Shown: positions 12,233 to 26,134, counted from the stretch's first letter. The stretch: DNA of 64,000 bases from Anaeramoeba flamelloides (GCA_027625915.1 JANTQA010000070.1:4283001-4347000); one strand, 5' to 3'. Notes: generated by a model from the sequence alone, not told the origin. Translations and numbers: made by a program.

Positions 12233-15200
12233 TTTAAATTTGAATTGAAATAAAAAAAAAAAAATGAAAACTTTTAATTGAAAAATAAAAGGTTGTAACC
12301 AATAATATTGAACTTTATTGCTTTGGTTTTTAAGAAAGCAATTTCTTTTCAATTGAGAGACAAGTGTTTGTTTTGTGATTTGAATTGAAAAAAAAAATTT
12401 CTAAAAGCAAAAGTTTCTTTTATTAATATTACTAAGTACTATTGGTGATTTTCATTTTTTATTAATTTTCATTTAATATTAACGTCTAGGTTCAGTTCTT
12501 AGTAAATCTAAATAATGTGTTACATGTTTGAGGAGGTTGAAAAAAACAATAAAGACTATTCCTCTTCTTCAAATTAAGGGGTTAGTCGCCATAAAAAAAA
12601 AGCATCTGAGTAATTTAATAGCAAATTTCAAAAATGTTTTGACACATCTTGAAAGGATAAGTCAAGTAAAAATCACGGTGATTTCTAAAATACCTGACTT
12701 TCTTTTAAAAATTTCGTTTCAAAAGTACGATAGTCAAAATAAAGTGTGCAAAAAAATTTAATGCATGTTTCTAAATAAAAAGGGGTTTTTTTTGTTATAG
12801 AAGACTTATACATTAACCAATGAAAGAAACTGATAATAAACTCCAAAAAAATATGGTATTGGTTTCTTAAAGTTCTATTATTTAAAAAGAAAATTTAAAA
12901 ATGAAGGATCAAATTGCAAAATTTATCTCAAAAAATAGAGTAAAATTTTTTAAAAATTTTAATCATAAAAAAAACAAAAAAATTCAAAAAAAATTGAGAA
13001 TATTATGGAAATTTTTCAACTATTTGCATGAATAATTTAAATTTTACCAGAAATAGACAGACCTTTACTTTCAAAATTGATTTGTATTTAGGTATACTAT
13101 TTGTTAGTAGATTGGATGTTGCCTTGGTACAAGTAGAAAAAAAAGCACGAACAATATTTTTAAACACCATTTATAGTCTGTGTACAAGTATTATTTTGAT
13201 CACTTTAATTATTTTTTTACAAGTTTAATCCTTTTTCCTGTGTTGCCAAAAAGTTCTACATTATAATATTTTCTGATTATTTCAAAAAAAATCTATTCTT
13301 TGAATAAAAAAAGTAATCTTATTAGCTGTGAAGGAAATTTATAAAAAAATACTTTTAAGTGAAAACTAAACTGAACTGCATTTTCATTCATAATTTCCGA
13401 AAATATGAAATATAAGAATTATTGATTTACATAAAACTTTCAACATATGAACTTGAAAAGTCTAAATCAAAATTGTAAATAAGACTTTTTATTCAATGTT
13501 TAAATTTGTCTTGGATCCCTAATTTTTTTTTTGAAAGCTGAATAATTTTTTGCTTATGTGAATTTTTTTAAATAACACAATATAAAAATTAAAGTTCTAA
13601 CTTTTGAAATACCCCAAAATAAAAATTACTATTTGTTGCACAATTAATGGAACAAAATTTTCGTTCAGCTTTCTAAAAAAATATTGAATATCGCATAAAA
13701 TTTCAAATTTTTAATTCTTAAAAGAAGCTTAAATTATTCATTTCCCTTTGAGAATTGAGGTTATTTGTTGATTTATGTTAATTCTTAGAGATGCCATGTT
13801 TATTTTGGAAAGTTGAAGGAAATTTTTGATCTAATTATTTTACAATGAACAGCTAAACCACAAAGTATTAAGATAGTTCTTATAAAAAAACTACTTAATT
13901 GTCAAAAAAATTACAATAATTATTATAATCTTGAAAAAAAAATATATTTCTTAAGGGGTTAGAATCAACTAAGGAGAAGACTAAGACGAAAGTATGTTGT
14001 TATTGAGGTTTGGTTCAAATAGTTATATATGGTTACAAATGTCTCTAAAAATTCCATTACAAAGTAGTACTATTTGTTGATCTTAATCAATTAATAGGTA
14101 TCCTTGTTCTTGTAAAACACCCAACAATTGCAGAAAACAATATAGATTTTGCTACAAATTTAAAGGTTGAATTATCAATATTTATACTCCAAATTTGCAA
14201 AATATCTTTCTTAAATTTGTGACGATATGTAGATTAATTGCTACAAAATTTAATTTCTTTAAAAAATAAAATAAATCACAAAATAGATTAATTGAACAAA
14301 TTTATCTCTGAAATTCTGAAAATATATTGATATTACAATTAGTTTTATAAAAAGGAAACAAATAAATCAGTTTCAATGTTTTTATTTTAATGATTACTGA
14401 GTTAATCTTTTAAATTAAAAAATTGAAAAAATAGATACTTTCAGAATTTCATAATATGAATTATTAATAACCGGAATAATATATTTTGAGTTTCTATTTT
14501 GACATTTAATAAAGTTCATAAAATAAATAATTTTGTAATGATAAATATTTTTGAACTCTTTTTTAGTCCAAGGGGGGGGGCAATTTTATTCCAGAAATAG
14601 AACATATTCAATGATTTTAAATCATTAATCTTCTCAAAATAAATTTTCAATTTTTAAATCTGATCATTTTTTCACATTTTGTTATTTTTTTTTTTCCCTT
14701 TTCTTGAAAAAGTAAATTTGAAAAAAAAAACCTTTGAAACACCAAATTAACATTAAGGGTATTGGTGCTTTGTAATTCCTTGTAAAATTTATACATTTAC
14801 AATGAAAAAATCTTATTGTCAACAATTTTAATTGTCTAAAGAAATAGAGAAATTTTTGCAAGATTTATTACAATGAAAATGGACCCAAAAATTTTTATTT
14901 TTTTTTTTTTTTTAATTTATAGTTTATTCAGATACTTCTTTTATAAATCTCAAACTCTTATACAAACATTATTATTGTACTTATTTCTACATAATCTTAG
15001 TTTTGTTGATTCTAAAAAAAGGTGAATTTTTCAATTTTTATTGGGCAGCTTTGAGTGAAATAGAGTTTAGTTATAATTAATAGAAAATATAATAATTGAT
15101 TTTTTAGTAATATTTATAATATTTTTTTTTAGAGTTCTGTGGAATATCTGACAATAAATAATTTCGCTCTAATTAGAACATATTTTAATTATTGGAGAAT

Positions 15201-17105
15201 CTAGATTAATGATAACCCCATAATTATTCTATTTATTTCAAGTTAAGATTTATCTAGTAAGAAATCTGAAAATGTTTCAGAAATTGTTTTTAATACAGTT
15301 TGCCAGATAAAAAGGGTGTGCTGTGGGGAGTAGTGAAAGAGAATACATACTTAAAATCTCAAATAAAAATAAACTCTTGTTTGGTGTTTTAATTAAACTA
15401 TTAAATCAAAAGATAGAGTAAAATAATTCTCGTTTTTTTTCACGCGAAATCAGATTATTTCCCAATTATACAATAAACAGGTTTTTTGAACATAAAAAAA
15501 CTATTTTAGTTGTTTTTAATTGTAAAACTTATTAAAAGTGAATTTTTTGGATTTTTTATTGTTATAATTTTATTATTTATATAAATAAGTTTTTGACATT
15601 TCAAAAAGAAGTATTAATACAAGTAGTTGATTCAGAAGACTTTACCTTAATTAAAAATTTTTTAAATTTTTTGTTTACAATATAATATAGGATTTTTTAA
15701 GTCTGAAAATTCTTGTTTATTATTTTTTTTTTATATGGATAATACAAATTATTCTCAGAAAAGGATTAATCTTGGTAAAATTTTCCTAATAGATTTAAAA
15801 AATTAAAATTAAATTACATTTTTAAAAAAATTCATTCTATCATTACTATATTGCCCTTTTTTAATTAAATTTTTCTCAATTTTCTCAAAACCGTATTTAA
15901 ATTTTTATATTTTTTAGATTTTTTGAAAAACAGATTTTTGAATATATCCAAGATCTACTGATTTCAGAAGTGTTAATTTTTCTTTATTAAATATAACCAA
16001 CATTACAATTTGGAATAGTTTTAAAAAGAATTTTATCGTATAAGTAAAAAAAAAAAATATAAGACTTTTTTCAAAATAACTGAAAAAAATGACGAAATAT
16101 ATATCATTTTATAAAACAACATTTTTTTTATTTTTAAATATTTTATTCAAACAATTTTTCAAAAAAATTGACTCGCTTTAGAAGGATAATGGGAATTTCT
16201 TTAAGGAGTTTATCCCAGTATTCTTATCTAAAAAATAGTTTCAAATTTTTGGTTTAGATTCATTTTTTCTAATTTTGCAATTAATTATTTTACTTTTTCA
16301 AAATTTTTGTTTTTCAATTTTTTGTCTTTATCTTTTTTTTTTGCTTTTTCAAATTTTTGTTTTTCAATTTTTTGTTTTTTTTCTTTCTTTTTTTTTTTTT
16401 AAAAGAAAGATCATGTGGAAAAAAAAAAGAATTTCTCTAAAAGACAAATGTTCAATTACAAAATAGAAACGATGTAATGTCTTTTAAAATGGTGAGATTT
16501 ATTAGCAAAAAAATTTCTTGTTAACTTTTTTTCAGTGAAAGTTCAATAATAAAAAATCAGTAATGCTCATTTCAAAAATTTTGACTCACTTTTTTTTTAG
16601 TTTTTTATTTTTATTTTTTTTATTTTTTTTAAATATCAGGTTTTTATAGTATTTAGAATGATTTAAAAGTAAATTACAAATCAGATTTAATTATTTGTTC
16701 TTCTTGAATACTAGAGGGTATATTTATTTTTTTCAATTTATTATTTTAGGTTAGTCACAATTTTTGAAATGGTATTTAAATTGGTTAAGAGATTAGTGTA
16801 GAGAAGTAGTAAAAAAAAATAAAATAATATCTTGTTCTTTGGTATAATAAGAATTTTTAATATTCATTGAAATCAAAACTGAAGAAAGATTTCCAAAAAT
16901 GTAAAAGTTCTAATTGAATAAAAGGAATTGCTATTATATTTTGTGTTGAATACATATTTAATTCTCTGAATTAATTATTCATTAAAAAATTAAAAATTGA
17001 AGTTAAATTTGAAAAAATTTAAAAACCAAAAAATGAATCTTGTAATATTTATTAACGTTCTTTGTGTTTCAAAAAAAAAATATAAAGCCAAAAATTGAGA
17101 TAAAA
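12233..17105. other. Intergenic, no gene recognised
   Basis: Short open frames at 12528-12761, 13028-13228 and 16275-16466 have base composition like their surroundings and no recognisable motif. About 12840-13240 is a repeat shared with 58975-59430, and about 13540-13800 is inverted relative to 42880-43060 and 63460-63640. A G run lies at 14572-14580, and 16295-16375 is an imperfect tandem repeat of a TTTTTCAAATTTTTG-like unit. Confidence 0.6.
12840..13240 (+). repeat. Dispersed repeat R6, copy 1
   Basis: Same-orientation match to 58975-59430. Shared blocks include TTCTTAAAGTTCTATTATT/TTCTTTAAGTTCTATTATT, CTCAAAAAATAGAGTAAA and a later AATTGATTTGTATTTAGGTATACT-like segment. The small open frames in both copies (13028 and 59258) do not agree with each other, so the repeat is probably non-coding. 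Confidence 0.45.
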
Positions 17106-20100
17106 TTATTTTCTTCCTTCCATAGAAATCTTATTGTTGTCTTGGAGTGATGGGCTTTTGACTGTTTCGTCGACAGATAAAACCAAGCAGGCGGCATCAG
17201 TTGAAGCTGAAAGCATGTTTAGTTTCATTAGTGATGGTTCCCAAACAAATGATTTCATTGTGTCGCAGACTCCTTCGTTTTCGATATCAACACCCATCCA
17301 AATGTTTTCTTTTGGCTTTTCGAAATGTCCTTTTCTTAATTTGTTCATGATGTCAACAGAATCGAATCCTGCATTTTGCGAGATTTGTCTTGGGATGATT
17401 TCTAGTGCCTTTGCAAACGCAGAAATGAGCATTTGTTCTTTGCCGTAGATTGTTTTTTGCGTATTCGTGGAGATATCGGCTCAATTCCATTTCGATGGCT
17501 CCTCCTCCTGCAACAACCTTGGAGTTCATCATTGCTCGGTGAACAACCATGATTGCATCATGGAGGGATCTTTCTGATTCGGCAAGAAATTGCTCCGCTC
17601 CTCCTCGAAGAATGATTGTTGTCGATCCTTGCTTTTCAAATCCTGTAAAGATGTTGTATCTTTCACTTCCAATTTGCTTTTCTTCCATCAATTCGCATTC
17701 TCCAACCATTTCGCTTGTGAATCCGTTTGTTGTCGATTGGATTTGCTTTCCTGTGATCACAGACAATCGTTTCATATCGCCTTCTTCAACTCTTCCTGCA
17801 CAAAAGATATCACGATCTGCAAAATATTGTGTTGCCAAATCCCCAATTGGTAATCCTGAAAGTACAATATTTGCCCCAGAGTCAACAATTTTTTCCAACT
17901 TTTCATAAATTAATTCCCATTCTGCTTCAACAATTTTTTGGTATTCCTTTTTGGTTTTTTTTTATTATGTTTTTATTGTTATTAAAATCAAAAGTATTTT
18001 AAATTTATTAGAATTGTTTTTTTTGAAAATGGATTTTAAAAATTAATTGTTTATGATTTATTTTATTATTTATTCCCAATGAATTGAATTAAAAATAAAA
18101 GAGAGGAACTTTTCCGAAAAGATTAAATATTTTTTTTTTTTTATTATTTAAAAATAATAATAGATTTTACAATGTTTGAAGATATCGAGTAAAATATTTG
18201 AATTAAAAAAATACTTTTCCCAAAATTTAAAAAACAATAAAAATTTAACAAAAATAATGGGAAATTTTATAAATTACAAAACCAATCAATATTTTAAAGT
18301 AATCGAAAAAAAAACACATTTTTGGATATCAAAAATCTCCATAAAAATAATTTTTTTTATTTGGAAAAGATTGATCTTAAAAAATTTCTAGTTGTTATTA
18401 AGATAATTTGACTTTTATTTTTTTAATATTTAATATCATAAAAAATTTTTTTTTATGTTGATGGTTAGATACAACAATTTAAAGTATCTTTGGGTGGGTT
18501 ATAATATGCTAAATAATTTTTTTTTTTAGATTTAAGGTTGGGTAAGGTAATGTAGAGTGGAATAAATTTGTATATAGGGTAATTTGCAATTTAGGTTAAT
18601 TTTGAAAGTTCTAATAATCTTCAGAATCATTCATAAAAAGTATTTGATATTAATTTTGTTTCCTGTTTCGATTATTGATTCTTTTTCTAATATTCATTGA
18701 AATAAAAAATTATTGAAATAAATAATTTTGTATGTTAATGTTAGGATCTTTTTGATCTAAAAATTTAATATTTGAATATAATAATTATTTAGAGAATTAA
18801 ATAATTAATTTTGGTAAAATTCAAAGCAATCATTAAATAAAATAAAAAATTTCAATACAGTACTAAGGTTATGTCATTCAATCTTAATTATTTTATAAAA
18901 AAAAGTAAGGAATGTTAATGAATCAAAAAAAATGAATATTTCTGGAATACAAAAAATTATTTTTAATGATTTAAAAAATAAAAAAAATTAAACAGTTAGT
19001 TGGGTTAAATAAAAATCATTATTGTGATATACAGATAGCCGAACTAAAAGAAACAGAATATAAATGAAATTTCTTTACCTTTTTTATGAAAGTAATTATG
19101 ACATTCTTTTATTATTTTTTCTAATAAACTTGTTTTGATGAAAACCAACAATGAATGAACAAAAAAAAGTGATTTTTTGAATAATTTTTTCTTTAATATT
19201 GTTAAATTCAAAAAAATATAAAAACAATTTTTAGTTCAATTTACATTTTAGTTCAATTTCCATTGATAAATTTGATAAACTCTACTTTCAAAACATTTCA
19301 TTTTTAAAAATATTTCGAAAAGAAACTTTTTTACAAAGTTTCTTTGCATTTTATACAAAAAAATTCTTGATTCAAAAAAGAGTTTTTAAAAAAATTATAA
19401 AAATCAAAATTGACGTAAAAGCATTGAAATTTTTTTTTGAATTCATCAAAAAATAAAAAAAAAATGAAAAGAAAAAATGGTTTAATTGGTAATTTAATTT
19501 TTTTTAATTGTGTTCGTATTCATTCTTATTACAGCAAAATATTTTTTTTAAGTTAATTATGATTTCTAGGTTACATATTAAAAAACATCATCTCAGTTCA
19601 CAAACAAATCCTTTGTAGTAATTTCATTTGTAGATCCTTTTTTCAGCAAGTTGAATTAGCTCAGCTTGATACAAAATTATAAAAAAAATATTTCAATTTT
19701 TTAAGGGAATTAGTTCCTTAAGATTTATCCTGAAAAAAAGAGTTGATAAAATTAGATGTTAATATACAATTAAAGAATTCTGTATTATACCCTATTAATA
19801 TCAAATTTCCACTATTCAATGATCGCTGTAATATAAAATGTAAATTGATCCTTGTTAAGTGGAAAAGAAAAAATCGTTAAAAATTGATTTTTGGTTAATT
19901 CATAGTTATGGTGTTGATTGTTTTATTTTGTTAACAAGTGAAAATTAAAGAAGAGAAATAATTAGTTTTTGTTTGCTGAATATCGCAATTACTCGAAACC
20001 ATTTGGTTTATTTAAAAAAAGTTTAAGTGCCAAAGGTTGTTCTAAAGATTAATGAAGAGAATTGTCCCGAAAGTGAGTCTTTTTATGATAAAATTTTTTA

Positions 20101-21455
20101 AAATAATTCGATTTAGTAGTTAGCCAAGATAAAGAACTGTTTTTAGGGGGTGTGTAATAAAAAAAAAGAATTGTTCAAATCTTTCTTTTTCTTTCTGTTC
20201 AAAATAAAAAAGATTAAAAGTTATAAAAAAAAAAGGAAATTTTGAAAGGATTTTGGTTTTTCAATTAAAAAAAGAAATAATTTTGATTTTGGAAAGCCCA
20301 AACAAAAAAAAATAAAAAAACAGAAAAAAATAAGAAGATTGTTTCGAAATTACTTTGAAAAGGAAGAAAAATCAATTTTTTTTAAAAAAAAAAAAAAAAA
20401 GGGATCAAGTGAAAATAAAAAAAAGCAAATAAAAATTAAAAAAATAAAATAAAAAAAAAAACAAAAATGAATATTTTACTTTTGGATCTTTGATTCTGAT
20501 TTCAGCATTTTCTTTTTCGTTTTTTAATTCGAGTTCAATGTTCAACAAAGCAATTTTAGGTGTTGTGAATTTTTTTGGTTGTTGTTCAAATCCTGCATAT
20601 GAAAAGGTTTTTTTTGAAAGCAACACCATTAACAAGGAAAGATTCTTCCATTGCTCCTCCTCCGACTTTTTTGATTCCAATCAGATCAACTTCTGGGAAT
20701 TCAGGGTCAAGTGACCTAACAGCTTGGACAACCATATCTGAAAATGCGTCTTTGTGGCCTGCAATTAATTTTGAATTCATTGCAGTTGATGCACATTTTT
20801 TCAACATCGAATTCCATTGCTTTTCATCTTTAACATTTGATTCGATTGCAATTTCCTTGATCCTTTCTCGGCATTTGAAACATGCTTTTCTGAAAGCTTT
20901 GATCAAGGTTTGAGGATGAACATTTTCTTTGATAAATGATCTGCTTTGTTCAAGGATTTCTCCAGCTAAGACAACAACAGATGTTGTTCCATCACCAACC
21001 TTTGGGGTTTTCAAAGGGTTTGAGTGTTTAAGTTTTGTTATTTTAGTTTTGGTTTTCGGATTAAGTATGTTTTTGTATTGGTTTGGGATTTGTTTTGTTT
21101 TGGGATTAGTTTTGTATGGGAAAAAGAAAAACAAAATATCATTTCAAAGAAAAAAATATATCAAAAAGAAAAGAGAAATTACCTCAGAATCTTGAGACAT
21201 TGCAATGTCAACAAGTGTCTGAACAGCTGGATGGACAACGTCAAGAAGTCTCATTACTGTTGCACCATCGTTTGTGACTGTGGATTTACCTCTGTCGTTT
21301 GTAATAAGTTTGTCCATTCCTCTTGGTCCAAGGGTCGATTTCAAAGTGTTGACAATTTCGGTACATGCGTCGATGTTACTTAAAAGATGCCCTTTGCCTT
21401 GGGACGAATCAGTTCCTTCTTTTAAAAGAACAATTGTTGGTGTGAAATAAGACAT
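17106..21455 (-). CDS. CCT7: T-complex protein 1 subunit eta, copy A (two homopolymer frameshifts)
   Basis: CCT-eta is one of eight subunits of the cytosolic chaperonin TRiC, which folds actin, tubulin and WD40 proteins. The exons, 21183-21455, 20480-20999 and 17106-17946, correspond one to one with copy B at 28117-33225. Intron 1 is 183 bp, as in B; intron 2 is 2533 bp. ATPase motifs are present ([24 protein letters not shown]). Compared with B, this copy has one extra T in each of two T runs as written on the plus strand. One is near 20608-20615 (8 against 7, exon 2) and one near 17451-17456 (6 against 5, exon 3). Each shifts the frame. Elsewhere I saw no exon difference. So it is either a very young pseudogene or an intact gene with homopolymer consensus errors; I lean to the latter because both changes are run-length changes. 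The gene is head-to-head with B, 6.7 kb apart. Confidence 0.85.
18080..20090. other. Copy-specific core of CCT7 copy A intron 2
   Basis: About 130 bp next to exon 3 and about 390 bp next to exon 2 match the intron of copy B. Between them this 2-kb core has no match to copy B's core (about 29475-32257). It contains no gene; the small open frame at 18176-18391 is A/T-rich and featureless. Confidence 0.5.
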
Positions 21456-21625
21456 ATTTGGGAAATACGTTTCTTTTTTTTTGTGAAGAGAAAGTAAAAA
21501 TGAAAAAAATGTAAAATCTTATTTTTTAAGAAAAAAATGTTTACTTTTGGATTGTTGGTTGTCAGTGAAACAAAAACTTGACTTCTTGTTTGTTATTTTT
21601 TAGTTTTTAGAATTTTGTTTAGTTC
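21456..21625 (-). promoter_or_regulatory. Conserved 5' flank (candidate promoter) of CCT7 copy A
   Basis: This ~170 bp upstream of the start codon is nearly identical to 27943-28116 upstream of copy B. Beyond it the two flanks diverge abruptly. The shared block probably holds the 5' UTR and core promoter (including TTTGGGAAATACGTTTC next to the ATG). The function is inferred from position and shared sequence only. Confidence 0.4.
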
Positions 21626-22389
21626 ATTTGATCTTGTAAGATATCTCTTCTACTTATTCAAGAAAATTTAATATCTAATTTTGAGAAATTTGGTTATTTT
21701 CCTTGATACTTAATGCTACAAAACTCTTGTGTTTTATTATTTTTCATTTCGAAATCAAGTTAAAGTTTTAATTTTTTGAGTAAATTTTTATTTCGAATTA
21801 CTTGCTTGTAAAATTACACTAAAAGAAAATTGTTCTATGTTACAAACTGTATTTTGTCAATTATTTTTTATTACGAGCAAGAAACACTTTTTTAATTTAC
21901 AAAATTATTGTTTAAATAGAATTAACTGTAATAATTTAATTCCTTCGTGATTACTTTCAAAATCATTTTAAAAAAAATCCAAAGGCTATTTTTTTTTTTT
22001 GAACTAATTTTTAAGACGATAAAGTCAAAATTATTTTTGAATCCTTTTTTTTGAAATATATTCTGAGCAAAAAAATTTACTTAATATTTGGAACTTTTTC
22101 TTTTACAAGTCTTGTTTTATTTCAAGTAATCTGAAGAGCCATATGTTGTAATTTGTGAAAAATCTACTGGCTTTTTTTATCATTTTTTGTTTTGTCAATT
22201 GGTGAATGAAGCATCACAAATATAAGGAAATATTTGGATGAAAAAAAGCTTATTAGTTGAAATTTTGTCTCCTTTAAATTTCAAATACCATCCAAATTTT
22301 TATAATATTCCTTTTTGAAAAGTGTCCAATTCAGAATTAAAATACAAGTCCTTGATGATCAGAACATATTCATATATATTTTTTTTGGT

Positions 22390-23310
22390 TACTATCAGAG
22401 ATTTGTTAGAGATCTAATCATTTACCATGGATTTGTACCATACTCAAGTAGATTAGAAACAAAAATTGCATTGTAAAGTTGCCCTTCTTTTGATTGATAA
22501 AATTCAAATAACAAAATCAAAAGTTAATGAGAGGATCTCAAAAAATAAAAAATCCAATTAACAAAAAAAATTCACTAGATAATCAATTCCAAAAAATAAA
22601 ATTTTAGAAAAAAAAAAATTACTAGCTTTTTTATATATTAAATGTCCTAAATCTGAAATTTTTTCAATTTAAAACACATTATTTTCTTTAAGCACACAAC
22701 CTATTTAATTTAATTTAATCTAGTTTGTGGATCTTTTGTAACTCTCTTTATTTGACAAAGTAAGGCTTTTGTAACATTCTTAAAAAAAAATAACTTATTT
22801 GAGGTAAATGAAAAAAAATGAAAAAAAAAAAAGTCTTCAAGATCTCAAAAAGCGGCACTTCAAAACTAGCACTGTTGTGTTCAAAATTATAATCCATAAC
22901 CATTTTAATTGGAAATTGAGTGTCGTTCTTTAGCTACTTTTTTTCTAAAACTGTTCTTTTTTTTTGTTTTTTTTTTTCAAGATCGATCACCTTTCATAGG
23001 TTGGTTATTTTTTGATCGTAATAAGTTTTATATAATCATAAAAATTACAAGAATTTTTTTTTTTCCATTTCAGATAATAATTTTATACCATAATGACCTG
23101 GTACCTTAGTTTTATATTCCCAAAACAGATAAAAAAAATATATTATCTTGTTTTCTGGGTGGCAGTATCTTATTTTGGATCTCAACCTATCGATTTTTAA
23201 CTAATTATTAATTTTAAAAGTTACTGAATAAGAAATTTATTTTTTTCTACTGAAATCCCAAAATAAAGGAGTATAAGACCAATAATTTATTACTTTATAG
23301 AAAATTTTGG
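22390..23310 (+). repeat. Dispersed repeat R4, copy a (uninterrupted)
   Basis: Matches 49825-51420 in the same orientation. Landmarks are CTAATCATTTACCAT, TTTGTAACTCTCTTTATTTG, GACAAAGTAAGG and a GAGTGTCG(T)TCTTT near 22918. After that comes a GATCG...TTTCATA block that in copy b lies beyond an inserted LINE fragment. This copy therefore shows the state before that insertion. Confidence 0.6.
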
Positions 23311-23989
23311 ATTCATGAGTTGTTAATTTAAAAATTTATTTCTCTCATCCCCAATTACTGAGATAAAAATATAAATATTAATTTAAAAATCACAAATAAT
23401 ATTGAAAAAAAAATAAAATTTCCAATTTACATTCCAAAAATCAAAATTTATAAAATATTATCTATAAATTCTTTAGTCTCAGACTTTTTAATTTGGATTT
23501 GGGAAAAAAAAAAATAATCATTTTTTAACCAAGATTAAAAATAATATGACGTTGAATATCAATCGAATTTAATCCATTATAACACAAAAATACTGTTGAA
23601 AACAAGAAATGCCATTCCAGTTCTCATGTATTATAAATATTAAGGGAATAGAATTTAACAAATTCCAAATTTAATCACATATACCAATAAAAAACCAAAA
23701 ATTAATCAAGTTTCAAATAAGGGATTTAAAATGATATTGGTGTTCTACTATATGTATTTTCTTATTTTTCTTTAATCCTGATTTAAATTATAATAAAAAT
23801 TAAAATAGCTGAAGATAAAGTAGTTATGTTATTGCATTTTTTACATTTTCTTTAGAGATTTTTTGTTTTTTAATTCATTAACTTAGTAATTTTATTATTT
23901 GTAATAATTTGAAACCAAATAAATTGATTTATTAATAATAATCATCAAAAAATATTGTTATTTTTATGATAAAAAACCAATAAAAAAAA

Positions 23990-25320
23990 TTTATTTTAAG
24001 AAATTTTTATTTTTTTTTAGATAAAGCTTTTAATCAATATTATAGTTATTGATGATAACGGGTTTTATCATGATATTAACAATAATATCGCGGAAAATCA
24101 TAAAATCATGATAAAATGAAAAATTATTATTTTGAAATCACCTTAACAAAATCTCTTGACTTTTATAATCTCTTAGATACTTTGAGAACACCCCCCCCTC
24201 ACATTAAAAAATCAGAAAGTGTTCATAAGAGTACTGAATTATCTTCAAATGTATGAAAATTTTGAAATACAGTCAGTTCCACTTTTAAGGCACAAACTTA
24301 CAACGAAATTTAAGGCACAAAAAAAATCTCAAATTAAAGCACAAAATTCAAATTCTAGTAAATTAAATTGTAAAAAAAAAAATTCCAAATTTTGTGCCCT
24401 AATTTGAGATTTTTTTGTGCCTTAAATTTCGTTGTAAGTTTGTGCCTTAAAAGTGAAAATGACTGTATAAAAAACTTTTATAATTGCAATGAAGATGTTA
24501 GTAGTGTAAAAATAATTTTTTTTCATTTCATTTTTTTTTAACAAAATATAAAATCTCAAATGAATTTCATTTCATGGAACTTAAAATAATCCATTTTGAC
24601 AATATATTTGAATTTAAAATAGATATGTTATCTTACAATGGAGTTGTTATATTCACAAGTTATTTAACAAAAAAGAATATAGAGTTTTGCACTTCTCATT
24701 GGTGACCAATCAAAAAAAAAACTCTAAGCCCGAATTGTTTTTTTCTGTCCAATACAAAGATACCCAAAGAAGATACTAAGTAGAAGACAACAATTGTTCA
24801 AAAAATCACAATAATTGGTGATAATGTTGCAAGGTTGTTGTGAATACTTTTGAATAGTTATCCAACTACTTTCGGCTTTCCCAGAATATTGAAGGTATTT
24901 TCACCTCTAGAACAGATACTTTAAAGAACGCGTGAAGGGTTTGCTTTTTTAGAAGGGCCATTATTCAACATAATTTACAACACCACAATTAACTGAGAAA
25001 GTATTTTATTTCAATTTAGTTCTTATAGCTGTTGATCTAAAACGATAGATATGCCAATAGAAGCAAATGAAAGCACAATAAAACTCATGGATCTGATCCT
25101 TGATTGAATCAAGAATTTTTTTTGTTGTTTTTCCAAAGAATAACTTTTTTCATCTAAGATCTATTTTTTGATCAAAAAAAATTCTTTGTTGAAAAAATTG
25201 TTGAATTATCCCAAAAATCATCAACTATTATATTGTGATAAATTTTTAATTTCGATTTTGTGATATTAATGATAATTTTTTAATGATTATTACGATTTTA
25301 TAGAATATCGCGATTTTCTA
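23990..25320 (-). mobile_element. Repeat R5 with ATCGCGAT/ATCATGAT clusters, copy a
   Basis: Inverted match to about 55225-57000. Both ends carry clusters of short motifs related to ATCGCGATA, ATCATGATA and ATCACGATAAT (24040-24120 and 25225-25320). The interior shares CTCTTGACTTTTATAA, an AAACTCTAAGCCC block and a CTTCACG...TTCTTTAAA block. A Tc1/mariner-type MITE (24270-24465) is inserted in it. Clustered subterminal motifs recall transposase binding sites of hAT-like DNA transposons, but no transposase is present. Confidence 0.5.
24270..24465. mobile_element. Palindromic Tc1/mariner-type MITE, family M (copy 1)
   Basis: A 196-bp near-perfect palindrome flanked by TA. It begins CAGTCAGTTCCACTTTTAAG and ends with the complement. 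Each arm carries repeated GGCACAAA units separated by an A/T centre. TA flanks and a CAGT start are typical of Tc1/mariner ends. No coding sequence. The transcript could fold into a long hairpin. Confidence 0.8.
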
Positions 25321-25322
25321 TA

Positions 25323-25518
25323 TAGTCAACTCCACTTTAAAGACACAGACTTTAAAGAAAATTAAGTCAGAATAAAAATCTCAAATTAAGGTACAAAATT
25401 CAGATTCTAGGAAAATAATCTATAAAAAAAAATAATTCCAAATTTTGTGCCTTAATTTGAGATTTTTTTTATACCTTAAATTTCATTAGAGTTTGTTTCT
25501 AAAATTTGAAAATGACTG
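25323..25518. mobile_element. Palindromic Tc1/mariner-type MITE, family M (copy 2)
   Basis: Diverged copy: left end AGTCAACTCCACTTTAAAG, right end TTTGAAAATGACTG, followed by TA. It adjoins the right-hand motif cluster of repeat R5. Several GGCACAAA units in the arms are mutated. Confidence 0.7.
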
Positions 25519-25937
25519 TATTATCACAATAATATTGTATATCATGATAATATAAAATATTGTGATTTGATAGAAATCATCAAAATTTTTGTAACTTTCT
25601 CGTGTATTAAGCATACTATTATCAAAACCTCAATTAAATCAAGAGAAAAATGAAATTTATTTCTTAGTGCTAAAATTAAAAGTTTAATATCAATATTTTT
25701 CGGTAATTTAAAGTTTAACAATAGAAATGACTTGAAAAAAGAAACAAACAAAAAATTCTTAAATAATTTTATTTCATATATTTGAATTAAAAGAATAAAA
25801 TCTTATTTAATAGAAAAAGTAATCTACTATCAATTTAAAAAAAAAAATAAATAAAAAATAACTTTTAAATAGTATTCAAAGATAATAAGATAATCTTTGA
25901 AACTTTTTTTATTTTTGGATTTTTTTATTAGTAACTA

Positions 25938-26134
25938 CAGTCAGTTTCACTTTTAAGGCACAAACTTTCAACGAAATTTCAGGCACAAAAAACTCTCAAA
26001 TTAAGGCACAAAATTTGGAATTATTTTTTTTTACTATTTATTTTACTAGAATCTGAATTTTGTACCTTAATTTGAAATTTTTATTTTGCCTTAAATTTCG
26101 TTGAAAGTTTGTGCCTTAAAAGTGAAACTGACTG
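25938..26134. mobile_element. Palindromic Tc1/mariner-type MITE, family M (copy 3)
   Basis: 197 bp between TA dinucleotides (25936-25937 and 26135-26136). Starts CAGTCAGTTTCACTTTTAAG and ends CTTAAAAGTGAAACTGACTG. Well preserved. Confidence 0.8.

Noticed and set aside
12098-12352. 84-codon minus-strand frame overlapping Ran exon 1
   Set aside because: It runs through the Ran first intron and 5' UTR with a long F run. The Met-Ser exon and GTAAGT donor explain the ATG better.
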